A stretch of 64,000 nucleotides of DNA from the NCBI GenBank assembly GCA_964634465.1, contig CAZWLY010000009.1, positions 124,001 to 188,000 on the forward strand, given 5' to 3'. This document shows positions 24,041 to 32,415 of this stretch, one piece after another; the first letter of the stretch is position 1, and every line of letters begins with the position of its first letter. Under the pieces are notes generated by a model. That model was not told where the DNA came from. It did not search any database and saw only the letters and a program-made list of their open reading frames with translations. Made by a program: the position numbers and the translations under genes. This DNA comes from CAZWLY01 sp964634465. GTDB lineage: Bacteria; Desulfobacterota; Desulfarculia; G963662305.

Positions 24041-24994
24041 TCAAGGCCGGGACGAACCGGCCGCAACCTTGTTCTTGACCCAGAGACGATCCAATATCTT
24101 GTCCAGGCCGGCTCCCAGCCCCCGGGGCAGGAAGACGATGACCAGGACGAAAACCAGGCCCATGATGATGCTCAGGTACTGCTCGGCCGAGGTTAAGAGC
24201 TCCGGCGTGAGCTTGATGATCAAGGCCCCGATCAGGGGGCCGTAGGGTATGGCCTGACCGCCCAGGAGAGGAATGAAATAGATGTAGACCGTGGTGAAGG
24301 CGTCCACGTCCACCGAGGAGATGGTCCCGTTGAAGTTGACGTAGAGAACCCCGCCCAGGCCGGAGAAGAAGCCGGCCAGGGCGTAGGCCAGGGCCTTGTA
24401 CCAGGTCGTGTTGAGGCCGATGGTCTTGGTCAGGTCGTCATTCTCCGAAATCAAGGTCAGGATCGCCCCGATCTTGGTCCGCATGAACAGGAACAGCCCG
24501 GCCACCAAGGCGGTCGTGGTCAGCACGATGGTCACAAAGAGGGCCTCCTCGCCGATTATCGACGAGAGTCCATCGAAGAAGATGCCCGACCGGCCGCCGG
24601 TGATGGGCCGCAGCCCCTCGACGATCATGGGGAAGAGGAGGCACAGAAGAAAAGAGGCCATGCCGACGTAGAAACCCTTGGCCCGGATGGTGGCGAAGAA
24701 GACAACCACGTTGACCAGCATGGCCAAAAGGCAGCCGGTCAGGCCCGAGAGCCACAGGGGCCAGTGAAATATCTCGGTCAGGACGATGTTGGCGTAGGCC
24801 CCGCAGGCCATGGTCACCGAATAGCCGAAGTAGAACTGGCCGCAGCGAAAGAGCAGGAACCAGGCGATGTAGCCCTGGAAGATGAAGAGGTAGATGATCG
24901 AGGTGATGTAGGGTAAGTAGGGATCACCCAAGAGGAACAGAAGCGGAACGAGCAGGACGACGACGGTCCCGATCTCCTTATATCGATCTCTCAC
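24041..24994 (-). CDS. livM: Branched-chain-type ABC transporter permease LivM (system 1)
   Basis: A 317-residue inner-membrane permease with about nine helices; the LivM mark FGYSVTMACGAYANIVL is near residue 56, and the cytoplasmic coupling loop EAA-like segment LISENDDLTKTIGLNTTWYK near 183. It would pair with LivH to form the channel of transport system 1. The start is a GTG at 24994, overlapping livH by 17 bases. A racemase gene follows 14 bases later. In this context the ligand is more likely a hydantoin-like or amide compound than an amino acid; that is inference. Confidence 0.9.
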   Translation of the reverse strand: MRDRYKEIGTVVVLLVPLLFLLGDPYLPYITSIIYLFIFQGYIAWFLLFRCGQFYFGYSVTMACGAYANIVLTEIFHWPLWLSGLTGCLLAMLVNVVVFFATIRAKGFYVGMASFLLCLLFPMIVEGLRPITGGRSGIFFDGLSSIIGEEALFVTIVLTTTALVAGLFLFMRTKIGAILTLISENDDLTKTIGLNTTWYKALAYALAGFFSGLGGVLYVNFNGTISSVDVDAFTTVYIYFIPLLGGQAIPYGPLIGALIIKLTPELLTSAEQYLSIIMGLVFVLVIVFLPRGLGAGLDKILDRLWVKNKVAAGSSRP

Positions 24995-25835
24995 TGCCCA
25001 GAATCCCCCGTGGAGAAATGATCAGTACCAGGATGACGATGGTGTAGAGGATGACGTTCTGCCAGACGCCGCCCAGGAAATAGCCGGCGAAACTCATCAC
25101 CAGGCCCATGAGCAGAGCCGAGAGCAAGCCGCCCCAGATATTGCCGATGCCGCCGATGACGGCGATGATGAAGCCGATGAAACCCAACTGCCAGCCGGTG
25201 GACGGATCCAGGCTGTAGAGCGAGCCCCAGAAGATGGCCCCCACCGCGGCCAAAGAGCAGCCGAGGCCGTGGGCCACGCCGAAGACCAGGTTGGTGTTGA
25301 TGCCCACCAGATTGGCCAGTTTTAGATTCTGGGAGGTGGCTTGGAGCTGCTTGCCGACCTTGGTGTGCTTCTCCAGGAAACGAATCAAGATCAGCGTCCC
25401 CACGGCCACGCCCAGGGCTACGAACTTGACCCCGTCGGCCGAGATGCCGCCCACGGACACCACTCCCAGCCTGGGCAGGGCGATGGAAACGGACATTTTG
25501 GGGAAAATGACCGGGATGAGGCCCTGGAAGACAAAACCCAGCGAGACGGTGATGAGAAAAAAGAGGGTTGCGTCGCCGCCCCGCTTGCTCAAGGGGGTCA
25601 GAAGGATCGTCTGGAGCAGGTAACCCACCGGGAAACAGACCGCCACCCCGATCAGAATGGCCACCGGCAGGCTGGCGTCCATGAAGTACCAGGTCGTGTA
25701 GCCGCCGATGACTCCGATCAGGCCGATGGCGAAGTTGGGCACCCCGGTGATGCCGTAGACCACGGCCACTCCCAGAACCGGAAGCGAGAGGATGCCGCCC
25801 ATGATGATGCCGTTGATCAGTCCGGAAAGGAACAT
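24978..25835 (-). CDS. livH: Branched-chain-type ABC transporter permease LivH (system 1)
   Basis: A 285-residue permease with about eight helices. It begins FLSGLINGIIMGGILSLPVL, the standard LivH opening, with VVYGITGVPNFAIGLIGVIG following and the coupling segment QATSQNLKLANLVGINTNLV near residue 174. It sits between livF and livM with three bases before and a 17-base overlap after. In most LivH proteins the segment after YG reads IMKVINFAHG; here it is TGVPNFAIG, so this is a divergent clade. Confidence 0.9.
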   Translation of the reverse strand: MFLSGLINGIIMGGILSLPVLGVAVVYGITGVPNFAIGLIGVIGGYTTWYFMDASLPVAILIGVAVCFPVGYLLQTILLTPLSKRGGDATLFFLITVSLGFVFQGLIPVIFPKMSVSIALPRLGVVSVGGISADGVKFVALGVAVGTLILIRFLEKHTKVGKQLQATSQNLKLANLVGINTNLVFGVAHGLGCSLAAVGAIFWGSLYSLDPSTGWQLGFIGFIIAVIGGIGNIWGGLLSALLMGLVMSFAGYFLGGVWQNVILYTIVILVLIISPRGILGSERSI

Positions 25836-25838
25836 GTC

Positions 25839-26564
25839 TCACTCACCCATGAAAAGGTCTCGGACGACGCTCTCGTCCAGATTCTCGGTCCGGTCGTGAA
25901 ACCTGAACTGACCCGCCTCCAGCCCGTAGAGGCGGTCGGCGATATTCAGTATCTTGATGTTCTGCTCGGCCAGGACGAGGGTCTTGCCGGTCTCTTCCGT
26001 GAATCTCTTCAACACCTCGAAGAGGCGGGTGACCAACTGGGGGGCCAGGCCGATGGAGGGCTCGTCGATGAGGAGCATCCGAGCGTCGCCCATGATGCCC
26101 ACCGCCACGGCCAGCATCTTCTGCTGGCCGCCGGACATGGTCGAGGCCAGTTGGGTGCGGCGCTCCTCCAAAACAGGGAAAAGCTCGTGGACCAGGGTCA
26201 GAAGCGCCCGGTTCTTGCCGGGCGGGTTGAACAGTCCGCCCACGTCCAGGTTGGCCTTGACCGACATCCAGGGAAAGACATAGGCCTCCTGGGGGATCAG
26301 CATCAGTCCCGCCTTGCGGCGCTCGCGGATGGACCAGATCTCCATCCGCCGCTCCAGGAACTCGATTTGTCCCGCCCGCGGCCTCAGGGTCCCGGCCAGC
26401 GTCTCCAGGAAGGTCGATTTGCCGGCCCCGTTGGGCCCGACCAGGCCCACGATCTCGCCGGCGAAGGCCTCGAAGTTAAGGCCGTGGAGGACGCTGATGG
26501 GCCCGTATCCGGCGGACAGGTTGGTGACTTTCAGGATCGGCTTGGCCACTGCGATCTCACTCAC
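25839..26564 (-). CDS. livF: ABC transporter ATP-binding protein LivF (system 1)
   Basis: A 241-residue ATPase with Walker A GPNGAGKST near residue 39, signature MSGGQQKML near 142, Walker B MLLIDEPSIGL near 162 and the switch histidine region LVLAEQNIKIL near 196. The GTG at 26564 is chosen because it overlaps the livG stop in a GTGA arrangement; a TTG at 26576 is an alternative. It is the ATPase with a canonical signature in this system, paired with a LivG whose signature is altered. Confidence 0.9.
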   Translation of the reverse strand: MSEIAVAKPILKVTNLSAGYGPISVLHGLNFEAFAGEIVGLVGPNGAGKSTFLETLAGTLRPRAGQIEFLERRMEIWSIRERRKAGLMLIPQEAYVFPWMSVKANLDVGGLFNPPGKNRALLTLVHELFPVLEERRTQLASTMSGGQQKMLAVAVGIMGDARMLLIDEPSIGLAPQLVTRLFEVLKRFTEETGKTLVLAEQNIKILNIADRLYGLEAGQFRFHDRTENLDESVVRDLFMGE

Positions 26565-27286
26565 TCCAGGTAACAACTCATCACGTCCTCGTTATTACGG
26601 ATCTCCTCCGGCGTACCATCGGCCACGTTGCGGCCCTGATCCAAAACGAAGATCCGGTCCGAGGTCCTCATGATCGGTCGAATCTCGTGACCGACCTGGA
26701 GGATGGTAAAGCCTTTGTCTCTAAGAATCTCAACGATGTCACATACTTTTTCGGTCTCAGCGGGCAATAGCCCGCCGATCAGCTCGTCTAAGAGGATCAG
26801 CCTGGGGTTGGTCGCCAAGGCCCGGGCCAACTCCACCAACTTGCTCTCCAAAGGAGTGATGCTGCTCACCACGCTGCCGGCGATCCTCTCGATCTTCAGG
26901 AACTCCAAGAGCTCCCAAACCTTTTCCTCACGCTGGGTCTTCTCCAAGGAGTCTTTCAGTAGTCCTGCCTCGACGTTCTGGAAGACGGTCAGATTGGGGA
27001 AGGTGTTCTTCAATTGAAACGTCCGCGAAATCCCGGCCCGACAGATTTCGTAGGGCGGCAGGCCGGTGATGTTCCGGCCCTTGAATTCGACCCGGCCCGA
27101 GTCGCTCTTGAGCGTTCCCGAGATGACGTTGAAGAGGGTCGTCTTGCCGGCCCCGTTGGGGCCGATCAGGGAGAATATCTTGCCTTCCTCCACATACAGG
27201 CTGGCCCCATCCAGGGCCTTCAGTCCACCGAAGGCCAGGGAAACGCTCTCAACCCGCAGGATGACCTCGGACATCCGCCGCCCCAT
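26561..27286 (-). CDS. livG: ABC transporter ATP-binding protein LivG (system 1), atypical signature
   Basis: A 241-residue ATPase with Walker A GPNGAGKTT near residue 39, the LivG marker GISRTFQLKNTFPNLTV near 84, and Walker B LILLDELIGGLLPAE near 163. Where an LSGGQ-like signature should be, the sequence reads ITPLESKLVELARAL, and the proline after the Walker B glutamate is leucine. The switch histidine is kept (VGHEIRP). The ATG at 27286 lies directly next to a strong hairpin whose stem contains GGGAGG. A second ATG at 27274 is possible. Confidence 0.88.
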   Translation of the reverse strand: MGRRMSEVILRVESVSLAFGGLKALDGASLYVEEGKIFSLIGPNGAGKTTLFNVISGTLKSDSGRVEFKGRNITGLPPYEICRAGISRTFQLKNTFPNLTVFQNVEAGLLKDSLEKTQREEKVWELLEFLKIERIAGSVVSSITPLESKLVELARALATNPRLILLDELIGGLLPAETEKVCDIVEILRDKGFTILQVGHEIRPIMRTSDRIFVLDQGRNVADGTPEEIRNNEDVMSCYLE

Positions 27287-27289
27287 CGG

Positions 27290-27320
27290 CCTCCCGGACG
27301 GACGAGACCCGTCCGGGAGG
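27290..27320 (-). terminator. Intercistronic hairpin between binding-protein gene and livG (system 1)
   Basis: A 12-bp perfect stem, CCTCCCGGACGG with CCGTCCGGGAGG, around a 7-base loop. On the minus strand it follows the binding-protein stop by 23 bases and ends three bases before the livG ATG, so GGGAGG, the only nearby Shine-Dalgarno-like sequence, lies in the stem. No T tract follows, which fits an mRNA stabiliser or attenuator better than a full terminator. Confidence 0.75.
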
Positions 27321-27343
27321 CGGTTGTCGTGGTTGGGTTTGGG

Positions 27344-28645
27344 TTACTTAGCCGCCTTGAAAACCTGGCCCTTCTCCATCTTGCCCAGAGCCTGCATCTT
27401 GATCAGGAGGTCCCTGGAGTTCCATTTGGGCAGGTCGTAGATGGCCCTCAGCTCCGGGTGAAGTTCGATGCTGGGGTCGAATTCCGGCTTGGCCCCTTTG
27501 ACGAACTGAACCAGCGAGGCCTTGGCCCCGATATTGCCGCCCCAGCTATCCGTCGGGCCCATGGGGCTGACGCAGACGTTCTGGACCGAGGTCTCCTGGA
27601 GAGCCTTGATGACCTTCCGCGGGTCCTTGTTTTCGGGCCCGACCTTCTCGAAAGCCGCCTTGATCCAGTAGACGCCCTGGTAATAGTTGTGGGTGTACAT
27701 CTCGGGATAGGCCTTCTGGCCGAACTTGTCCCGCCACTTTTTGACCCAGCCCAACCAAGCCTTGCTGCCGGGGTTGTGGTCGGCGATGGAGTAGACCCCT
27801 TCGGCGCCGTACGCGCCGGAAATCTTGGCCATCCCCATCGTTCCGTAACTGACCTCATAGACAAAGTACTTGGGCATCGCCCCGGCGTCCTTGAGCATCT
27901 TCGGCAAGGCCCACCAGCCAGCCCCGGTGTAGGGAGCATAGACGGCGTCCACCTTGGCGTCTTTGATCAACAGGACCTCGGTGGTCAGGTCGGCCTTGTC
28001 CAAGGGGGTGTAGCCGATCATTACGATGTCAAAGGGCTTGCCGTTGTCGGCCCAGTAGGCCTTGAGCCCGATGGATTGGCCGTAGCCCCAGTCGTAGTCG
28101 CCGGCGATGAAGGCCACCCGTTTGGCTCCCAGGTCGTGCAACGCCCGCCCGGCCATGTAGCCGGACCAGTACTCGGGGAAGCCGTAGTAGAAGACCCACT
28201 CGCTCAGGGGCACTTCTCCCGGCGGCATGTACTTGGCCATGCCCTCGTGGCCGCCGACGAACCCGGGAATCTTGAGCCTCGGAAGCTGGGCGCACCAAAC
28301 CCTGATGGTCGTCTCCAGGATCGCCCCCAGGACCATATCCGGCTTCCAGCGTTTGGCCTCCCGGAGAAGTTTTTGCTGCATGACCGAGGGCTTGGTCTCG
28401 GTATCCACGACCTTGTACTCGATTCCGTCCCAGCCCTTCATGCCGGCCTTGTTGATCTCCTCCACGGCCAGCCTGATGGCCTTGTCGTAGCCTTGGCCCA
28501 TGGCCGCCAATGGGCCGGACAGGCCGGTGGTGACCAGGAGCTTGAGTTTTCTGGCCTGGACGGCGGCCGGACCGGCCAGAAGGCCGACCAGGGTCAGGGC
28601 GACCACCATGGCGATCAACGATGCTTTCCCTCTCATTCTTTTCAT
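27344..28645 (-). CDS. ABC transporter substrate-binding protein (Liv type, system 1)
   Basis: A 433-residue periplasmic binding protein with a signal peptide (MKRMRGKASLIAMVVALTL, cleavage after VQA near residue 31). The mature protein starts RKLKLLVTTGLSGPLAAMGQ, the usual opening of type I periplasmic binding proteins, and has HNYYQGVYWIKAAFEKVG in the second lobe. The ATG at 28645 has GGGAGGG nine bases upstream. It precedes livGFHM of system 1 and follows the hydantoinase gene by 58 bases. The ligand is not readable from sequence. Confidence 0.92.
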   Translation of the reverse strand: MKRMRGKASLIAMVVALTLVGLLAGPAAVQARKLKLLVTTGLSGPLAAMGQGYDKAIRLAVEEINKAGMKGWDGIEYKVVDTETKPSVMQQKLLREAKRWKPDMVLGAILETTIRVWCAQLPRLKIPGFVGGHEGMAKYMPPGEVPLSEWVFYYGFPEYWSGYMAGRALHDLGAKRVAFIAGDYDWGYGQSIGLKAYWADNGKPFDIVMIGYTPLDKADLTTEVLLIKDAKVDAVYAPYTGAGWWALPKMLKDAGAMPKYFVYEVSYGTMGMAKISGAYGAEGVYSIADHNPGSKAWLGWVKKWRDKFGQKAYPEMYTHNYYQGVYWIKAAFEKVGPENKDPRKVIKALQETSVQNVCVSPMGPTDSWGGNIGAKASLVQFVKGAKPEFDPSIELHPELRAIYDLPKWNSRDLLIKMQALGKMEKGQVFKAAK

Positions 28646-28703
28646 GCCTTGCCCTCCCTGAAAACGAGTGAAAATTTCGGTCGCCCCGGCCCGACTCTTC
28701 CCT

Positions 28704-30257
28704 TTAAGCCAAGTCGCCGACCGCCTTGACCCGGAACCGGACCGCATTGGAGGGGAGATAAGCCAGGGGGATCTCCTCCAAATCGACTATCTCCACGGTC
28801 TCGGCCAGAGCCCCGGCCTTGACGGCCTCTTCCCGGGCGGCCTGCTTGACCTCCTCGATGATCGCCTCGCGGCCCTTGGCGGCCACATCGAAGACGCCGT
28901 CGATGGAGCCCGACACCTGGCTGATGGCCGCCCCGATGGCGTTGGCCACGTCAAAGTTGTCGGGCACGATCACCTCGCTGGCGCCCTTGAGCTCCTTGGA
29001 CAGAATGATGGACCCGCCGCCCACCAGGACCACGGCCACATCGCCGGCCGAGGTCTTCATCCGGTCGATGACGTCCTCGACCATGGCCTTGATCTCGGCG
29101 TCGGCCGACTCGACGAGGCCCCTCTCCAGGTTCGTCACCCGGGCCGGATCGCCCAGCTCGAACTTGCCCAGGGCCACGGCCACGTCGGTCGCGGTCAGGG
29201 TCGAGCCGTTGAAGACGAGGGCCTCCTCGGTGATCCTGTAGCCGACCGAGTCGGGCCCGACCCTCACCCGGCCGTCGCTCCGGCGAACCAGGGAGCCGCC
29301 GCCCAGTCCGATGGAGATCAGATCCGGCATGCGGAAGTTGGTTCTCACCCCGCCGATCTCCACGGCCATGGTCGATTCCCTGGGAAAGCCGGACTTGAGC
29401 ACGCCCACGTCGGTGGTCGTGCCGCCCACATCGACCACGATGCACTCCGAAAGGCCGGACAAGAAGGCCGCCCCGCGAAGAGAGTTGGTCGGCCCGGAGG
29501 CGATGGTGAAGACGGGGTACTTGCGGGCGTAGTCCACGGCCATCAGCGTTCCGTCGTTTTGGGTGATAAAAAGATCGGCTCCCACGCCATAGCCCTTGAG
29601 GATGTCCTGGAAGGCGCCGTAGGCATGGTCGGCGATCTTCAGGATGGCCGCGTTTAAAATGGTCGCGTTCTCCCTCTCCAGGATGCCGATGGTTCCCACC
29701 TCGCTGGACAGCGAGACGGAGAACCCATCGCCGAACACCTTCTCGGCCACCTTGCCGGCCAGGACCTCCTGCTCGCGGTTGACCGGCGAAAAGACGCAAG
29801 AGATGGCCAGAGCCTCCACTCCTTCGGCCTTGAGCTCCTCTAGGGCCCGCTCGATCTCGGCCTCGTCCGGCTCGGCGATCACCCGGCCGTCGAACTCGTA
29901 GCCGCCCTTGACCATGCGGTGAAAGTCGCCCACGTGGGCCGGCATGTCTGCGGGCCAGTCGAGCATGGGCGGGATGGCCAGACCGCAGGGCGCGCCCAGA
30001 CGCAGAACCCCGACCTTGGCCAGCCCCTTGCGCTCGACGATGGCGTTGGTGGCATGGGTCGTACCCAGCATGGCGTGCTCGATCTGGCTCGGATCGACGG
30101 CCGAGTCCTTCAAGACCGCCGCCACGGCCTCCTGGATGCCGGTTGAGATGTCGGCCGAGGTGGGTTTCTTGCTCTTGGCGACGACCCGGTTTTCCTCGTC
30201 CAAGATGACCGCGTCGGTGTTGGTTCCGCCGACGTCGATTCCCAGGCGGTAGCTCAT
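28704..30257 (-). CDS. Hydantoinase/oxoprolinase family protein (HyuA-like)
   Basis: A 517-residue ATP-dependent amidohydrolase of the acetone carboxylase-hydantoinase-oxoprolinase superfamily. Actin-like phosphate loops are visible as GIDVGGTNTDAVILD (residues 6-20) and VVDVGGTTTDVGVL near 275, with SIGLGGGSLVRR near 320. Family members use ATP to open hydantoin or 5-oxoproline rings. The partner B-type subunit (HyuB) is absent; instead a DUF917 protein precedes it, a pairing known elsewhere. Its ATG overlaps the DUF917 stop by one base (TGATG), so translation is coupled. Confidence 0.9.
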   Translation of the reverse strand: MSYRLGIDVGGTNTDAVILDEENRVVAKSKKPTSADISTGIQEAVAAVLKDSAVDPSQIEHAMLGTTHATNAIVERKGLAKVGVLRLGAPCGLAIPPMLDWPADMPAHVGDFHRMVKGGYEFDGRVIAEPDEAEIERALEELKAEGVEALAISCVFSPVNREQEVLAGKVAEKVFGDGFSVSLSSEVGTIGILERENATILNAAILKIADHAYGAFQDILKGYGVGADLFITQNDGTLMAVDYARKYPVFTIASGPTNSLRGAAFLSGLSECIVVDVGGTTTDVGVLKSGFPRESTMAVEIGGVRTNFRMPDLISIGLGGGSLVRRSDGRVRVGPDSVGYRITEEALVFNGSTLTATDVAVALGKFELGDPARVTNLERGLVESADAEIKAMVEDVIDRMKTSAGDVAVVLVGGGSIILSKELKGASEVIVPDNFDVANAIGAAISQVSGSIDGVFDVAAKGREAIIEEVKQAAREEAVKAGALAETVEIVDLEEIPLAYLPSNAVRFRVKAVGDLA

Positions 30258-31345
30258 CACAAAGCCTCCTTGACCAGTTCTTCGATGGGCACGTAGTCCA
30301 GGTCGTACTTGAAGTATCTCGGCCCGACTTGTTTGAGGCCCGCCTCGGTCCGCCAGATCGGGGCGCAAGGCATGCCGATGATGGTCACCCGCTGGCCGTA
30401 GCGCAGCGTCTCGGTGGTGATCGGCGCGCCGCTTTCCAAATCCAGGACGGTGATCAGGTCCGGGACCATGGCGCAGGGCTTGCCGTCGATGAACCCGATC
30501 AGGTTCTCGTTCTGGAAGCGCATCTCGAAAGTCTTGCCCTTGTCGTCGCCGATTCCCTCGAAGACGGCCTTACCCCGGACAAAGCCGGTCGAAAGCTCCC
30601 GTTGGACATCGACCAACTTGCCCTCGAAGATGGCGAAGCCGTTGGTGATCTTGAGGATCGACTCGAGAGCGTTCTCATTGCGCTGGTTGGCCTCGATGAT
30701 GGCCCGGCCGATCTCGATGCAAAGGCTGATCGTTCCCCGAATGGCGGTTCTTTTGAGGGCCTTGCCGTTCATGACGTAGAGGCCGATGATCGAGGCCAGG
30801 CCCATGGCCACCGTGACCGCCCGGGAAAGCCGTTCCACCCAGGCGTTGTCGATGGTCTGGAGGAGAGCCTGGTTGCCCTTCTCGTCCACGCAGATCATGG
30901 GCGAGGCGGGTACCCCGCCGATGGAGAAGGAAACCATGGGTATCTCGGGAAAGGCCCGGCCCATGCCGTCGGCGTCCACCAGGGGAACCCCCAGCCTGGC
31001 CGCGGCGTAGACCGGAATGGTCGAGTTGATCCCGCCGGCCTCCAGGGACATGGTCGCCACGGCCTTCTTGCCCAGGACGCTCTGGACGATGTTGAAGGCG
31101 TTTTCAGGCTCCTGGCCGTTGGGCAGCTTTTCCAGGAGGACCGCCGGCGCGCCCATCATGGCCGTGGGGATGACCCAGTCGTCGTCATCGAGGTCGTCCA
31201 CTTCGATCAGCGGCACCGGACCCTTCTCTTTGATGGCCTGGATGGCCATCAGCTTGCCCAGGTAGGGGTCGCCGCCGCCGCCGGTGCCCAGCACGGCCGC
31301 GCCGATGGATAGGTATTCGATGTCTTCGGCGTTGAGATATCGCAT
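30257..31345 (-). CDS. DUF917 (S-methyl-thiohydantoin desulfurase-type) protein
   Basis: A 362-residue protein of the DUF917 family, which Pfam has renamed after S-methyl-thiohydantoin desulfurase. It shows the glycine-rich AAVLGTGGGGDPYLG (residues 16-30), VPLVDADGMGRAFPEIPM near 124 and a C-terminal RVTIIGMPCAPIWRT segment. Homologues usually pair with hydantoinase/oxoprolinase genes, as here, and may act on thiohydantoins or serve as the partner subunit. GAGAGGAG precedes the ATG. The first enzyme gene after the Lrp-like regulator, it lies 95 bases from it. Confidence 0.85.
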   Translation of the reverse strand: MRYLNAEDIEYLSIGAAVLGTGGGGDPYLGKLMAIQAIKEKGPVPLIEVDDLDDDDWVIPTAMMGAPAVLLEKLPNGQEPENAFNIVQSVLGKKAVATMSLEAGGINSTIPVYAAARLGVPLVDADGMGRAFPEIPMVSFSIGGVPASPMICVDEKGNQALLQTIDNAWVERLSRAVTVAMGLASIIGLYVMNGKALKRTAIRGTISLCIEIGRAIIEANQRNENALESILKITNGFAIFEGKLVDVQRELSTGFVRGKAVFEGIGDDKGKTFEMRFQNENLIGFIDGKPCAMVPDLITVLDLESGAPITTETLRYGQRVTIIGMPCAPIWRTEAGLKQVGPRYFKYDLDYVPIEELVKEAL

Positions 31346-31440
31346 AAAACTCCTCTCGGCAGAATTGGCACGTCGCCTGCTCTATTCGAGCCAAAAAGTT
31401 GTTTGATAATCGACCCTTACCTGTAAAAGGCGGGGGATGC

Positions 31441-31896
31441 TTAAAGGACGTAGCGCAGTTGCCAGTTGACCGACTTGATCACGAAATGGGTTTCCACCGA
31501 CTTGAGCCCCTCGACTTTGACCAGCTCTTCGAAGATGAATCTCTCGTGGGAGCATTCCTCGTTGAAGAAGGCCACGGCGATGATGTCGAAACGCCCCGAG
31601 ACGCAGGCCGCGGCGACAACCGCCTTCATGGCTCCGATCTGCTCCAAGGCCTGCTCCGCCTTGTCGGGCTCGACCTGGAAGGTCAGGAAGGCCGAATAAT
31701 GACCCTTGATCGCCCGCGGGTCCACCAGGCCGATGATCTGCAGCACCCCGGCCTTGGTCATCCTGTTGACCCTGTTCCTGACGGTGTTGGTGGTGACGCC
31801 CAATTCCTTGGCGATCTCGGCGTAGGGTCGCCGCCCGTTCCAAAGGTGGCGGACGATCGCCAGGTTGATCTCGTCCAGTACGATTGACTTTGGCAT
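31441..31896 (-). CDS. Lrp/AsnC-family transcriptional regulator
   Basis: A 151-residue DNA-binding protein. The N-terminal helix-turn-helix is seen in RRPYAEIAKELGVTTNTVRN (about residues 22-41), and a C-terminal RAM ligand-binding domain follows (about 65-145, with VSGRFDIIAVAFF). It is the first gene of the minus-strand hydantoin unit and faces a 519-base region that also carries the promoter of the divergent hydrolase gene, so it is the natural local regulator. The ATG at 31896 has GGATG-like purines upstream. Confidence 0.92.
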   Translation of the reverse strand: MPKSIVLDEINLAIVRHLWNGRRPYAEIAKELGVTTNTVRNRVNRMTKAGVLQIIGLVDPRAIKGHYSAFLTFQVEPDKAEQALEQIGAMKAVVAAACVSGRFDIIAVAFFNEECSHERFIFEELVKVEGLKSVETHFVIKSVNWQLRYVL

Positions 31897-31924
31897 ACGC
31901 TACATCCTTTTGCGTTTGATAAAT

Positions 31925-31953
31925 TAATTTGCATATGATTGATTTTTTGTCAA
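31925..31953 (-). promoter_or_regulatory. Candidate promoter of the Lrp-led operon
   Basis: TTGACA reads leftward at 31953-31948, 52 bases before the ATG, inside an AT-rich stretch with several A and T runs. A good -10 at 17 bases is missing (AAATTA at 31930-31925). The composition also fits Lrp-type binding, so autoregulation is possible. Confidence 0.4.
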
Positions 31954-32353
31954 CTATTTTTCTATATTTTTTGCAAACACATATTTTATCTCGAATTTTG
32001 TGTTATTTTAGGTAGTTGTGCCGGGGAGGGTCGAGGGAGGCGGCTTCCCGGTTCTTGGGGCGGCCGGAGGATGAGGAGCCCGTCGCCGCCGTCCGGGCGC
32101 TTCGCCCGGTGAGTTTTCATCGACTGCTTGCGGCCGGGGGCTAAATGGGTTGGCCGCAGGCTAGAGCGACCAAACCGCTTTTGCCCCCAGCAAGGCTTGG
32201 CCCGCTTGGCGGAGCGCCGCCGGAAACGGGCCAAGACCGGCTCGACAAGGCGGCGGGTTTGAGAGATCAGGCTGAGGCGAGGGCGTGCAGGAAAAACAAA
32301 GTCGTATTATTGCAGGGTTAAATCAAAACACCTTACCTCGCCCCGAAAACGGG

Positions 32354-32390
32354 TTGACACCAATAGGGCTAATGTTATAGCTATAATACA
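32354..32390 (+). promoter_or_regulatory. Promoter with shared operator-like motif (site A)
   Basis: TTGACA (32354-32359), 12 bases, then ATGTTAT-N6-AATACA (32372-32390). The inner TTATAGCTATAA (32375-32386) is a perfect 12-bp palindrome. A -10 of TATAGC at 16-base spacing lies within the motif. The same layout, with the same 12-base gap, occurs at 44571-44607, and a related motif at 43889-43907. Confidence 0.7.
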
Positions 32391-32415
32391 ATCGGACAAC
32401 CGGCAGGAGAATGAA

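Larger units (their letters stand above)
31897..32415. other. Divergent intergenic region with AT-rich promoter zone and GC-rich hairpins
   Basis: No gene was seen in these 519 bases. 31905-32015 is strongly AT-rich, unlike everything around it, and holds a minus-strand TTGACA (31953-31948) for the Lrp-like gene. 32090-32240 is GC-rich with several inverted repeats: CCGGGCG/CGCCCGG (32093-32109) and CTTGGCCCG/CGGGCCAAG (32196-32235) with GGCGG/CCGCC nested inside. The plus-strand promoter is at 32354-32390. Confidence 0.7.

Noticed and set aside
28704..31345. Complete ATP-dependent hydantoinase HyuA-HyuB pair
   Set aside because: The second protein (30257-31345) is a DUF917 protein, not a HyuB-type subunit; no HyuB-like sequence is present in the window.
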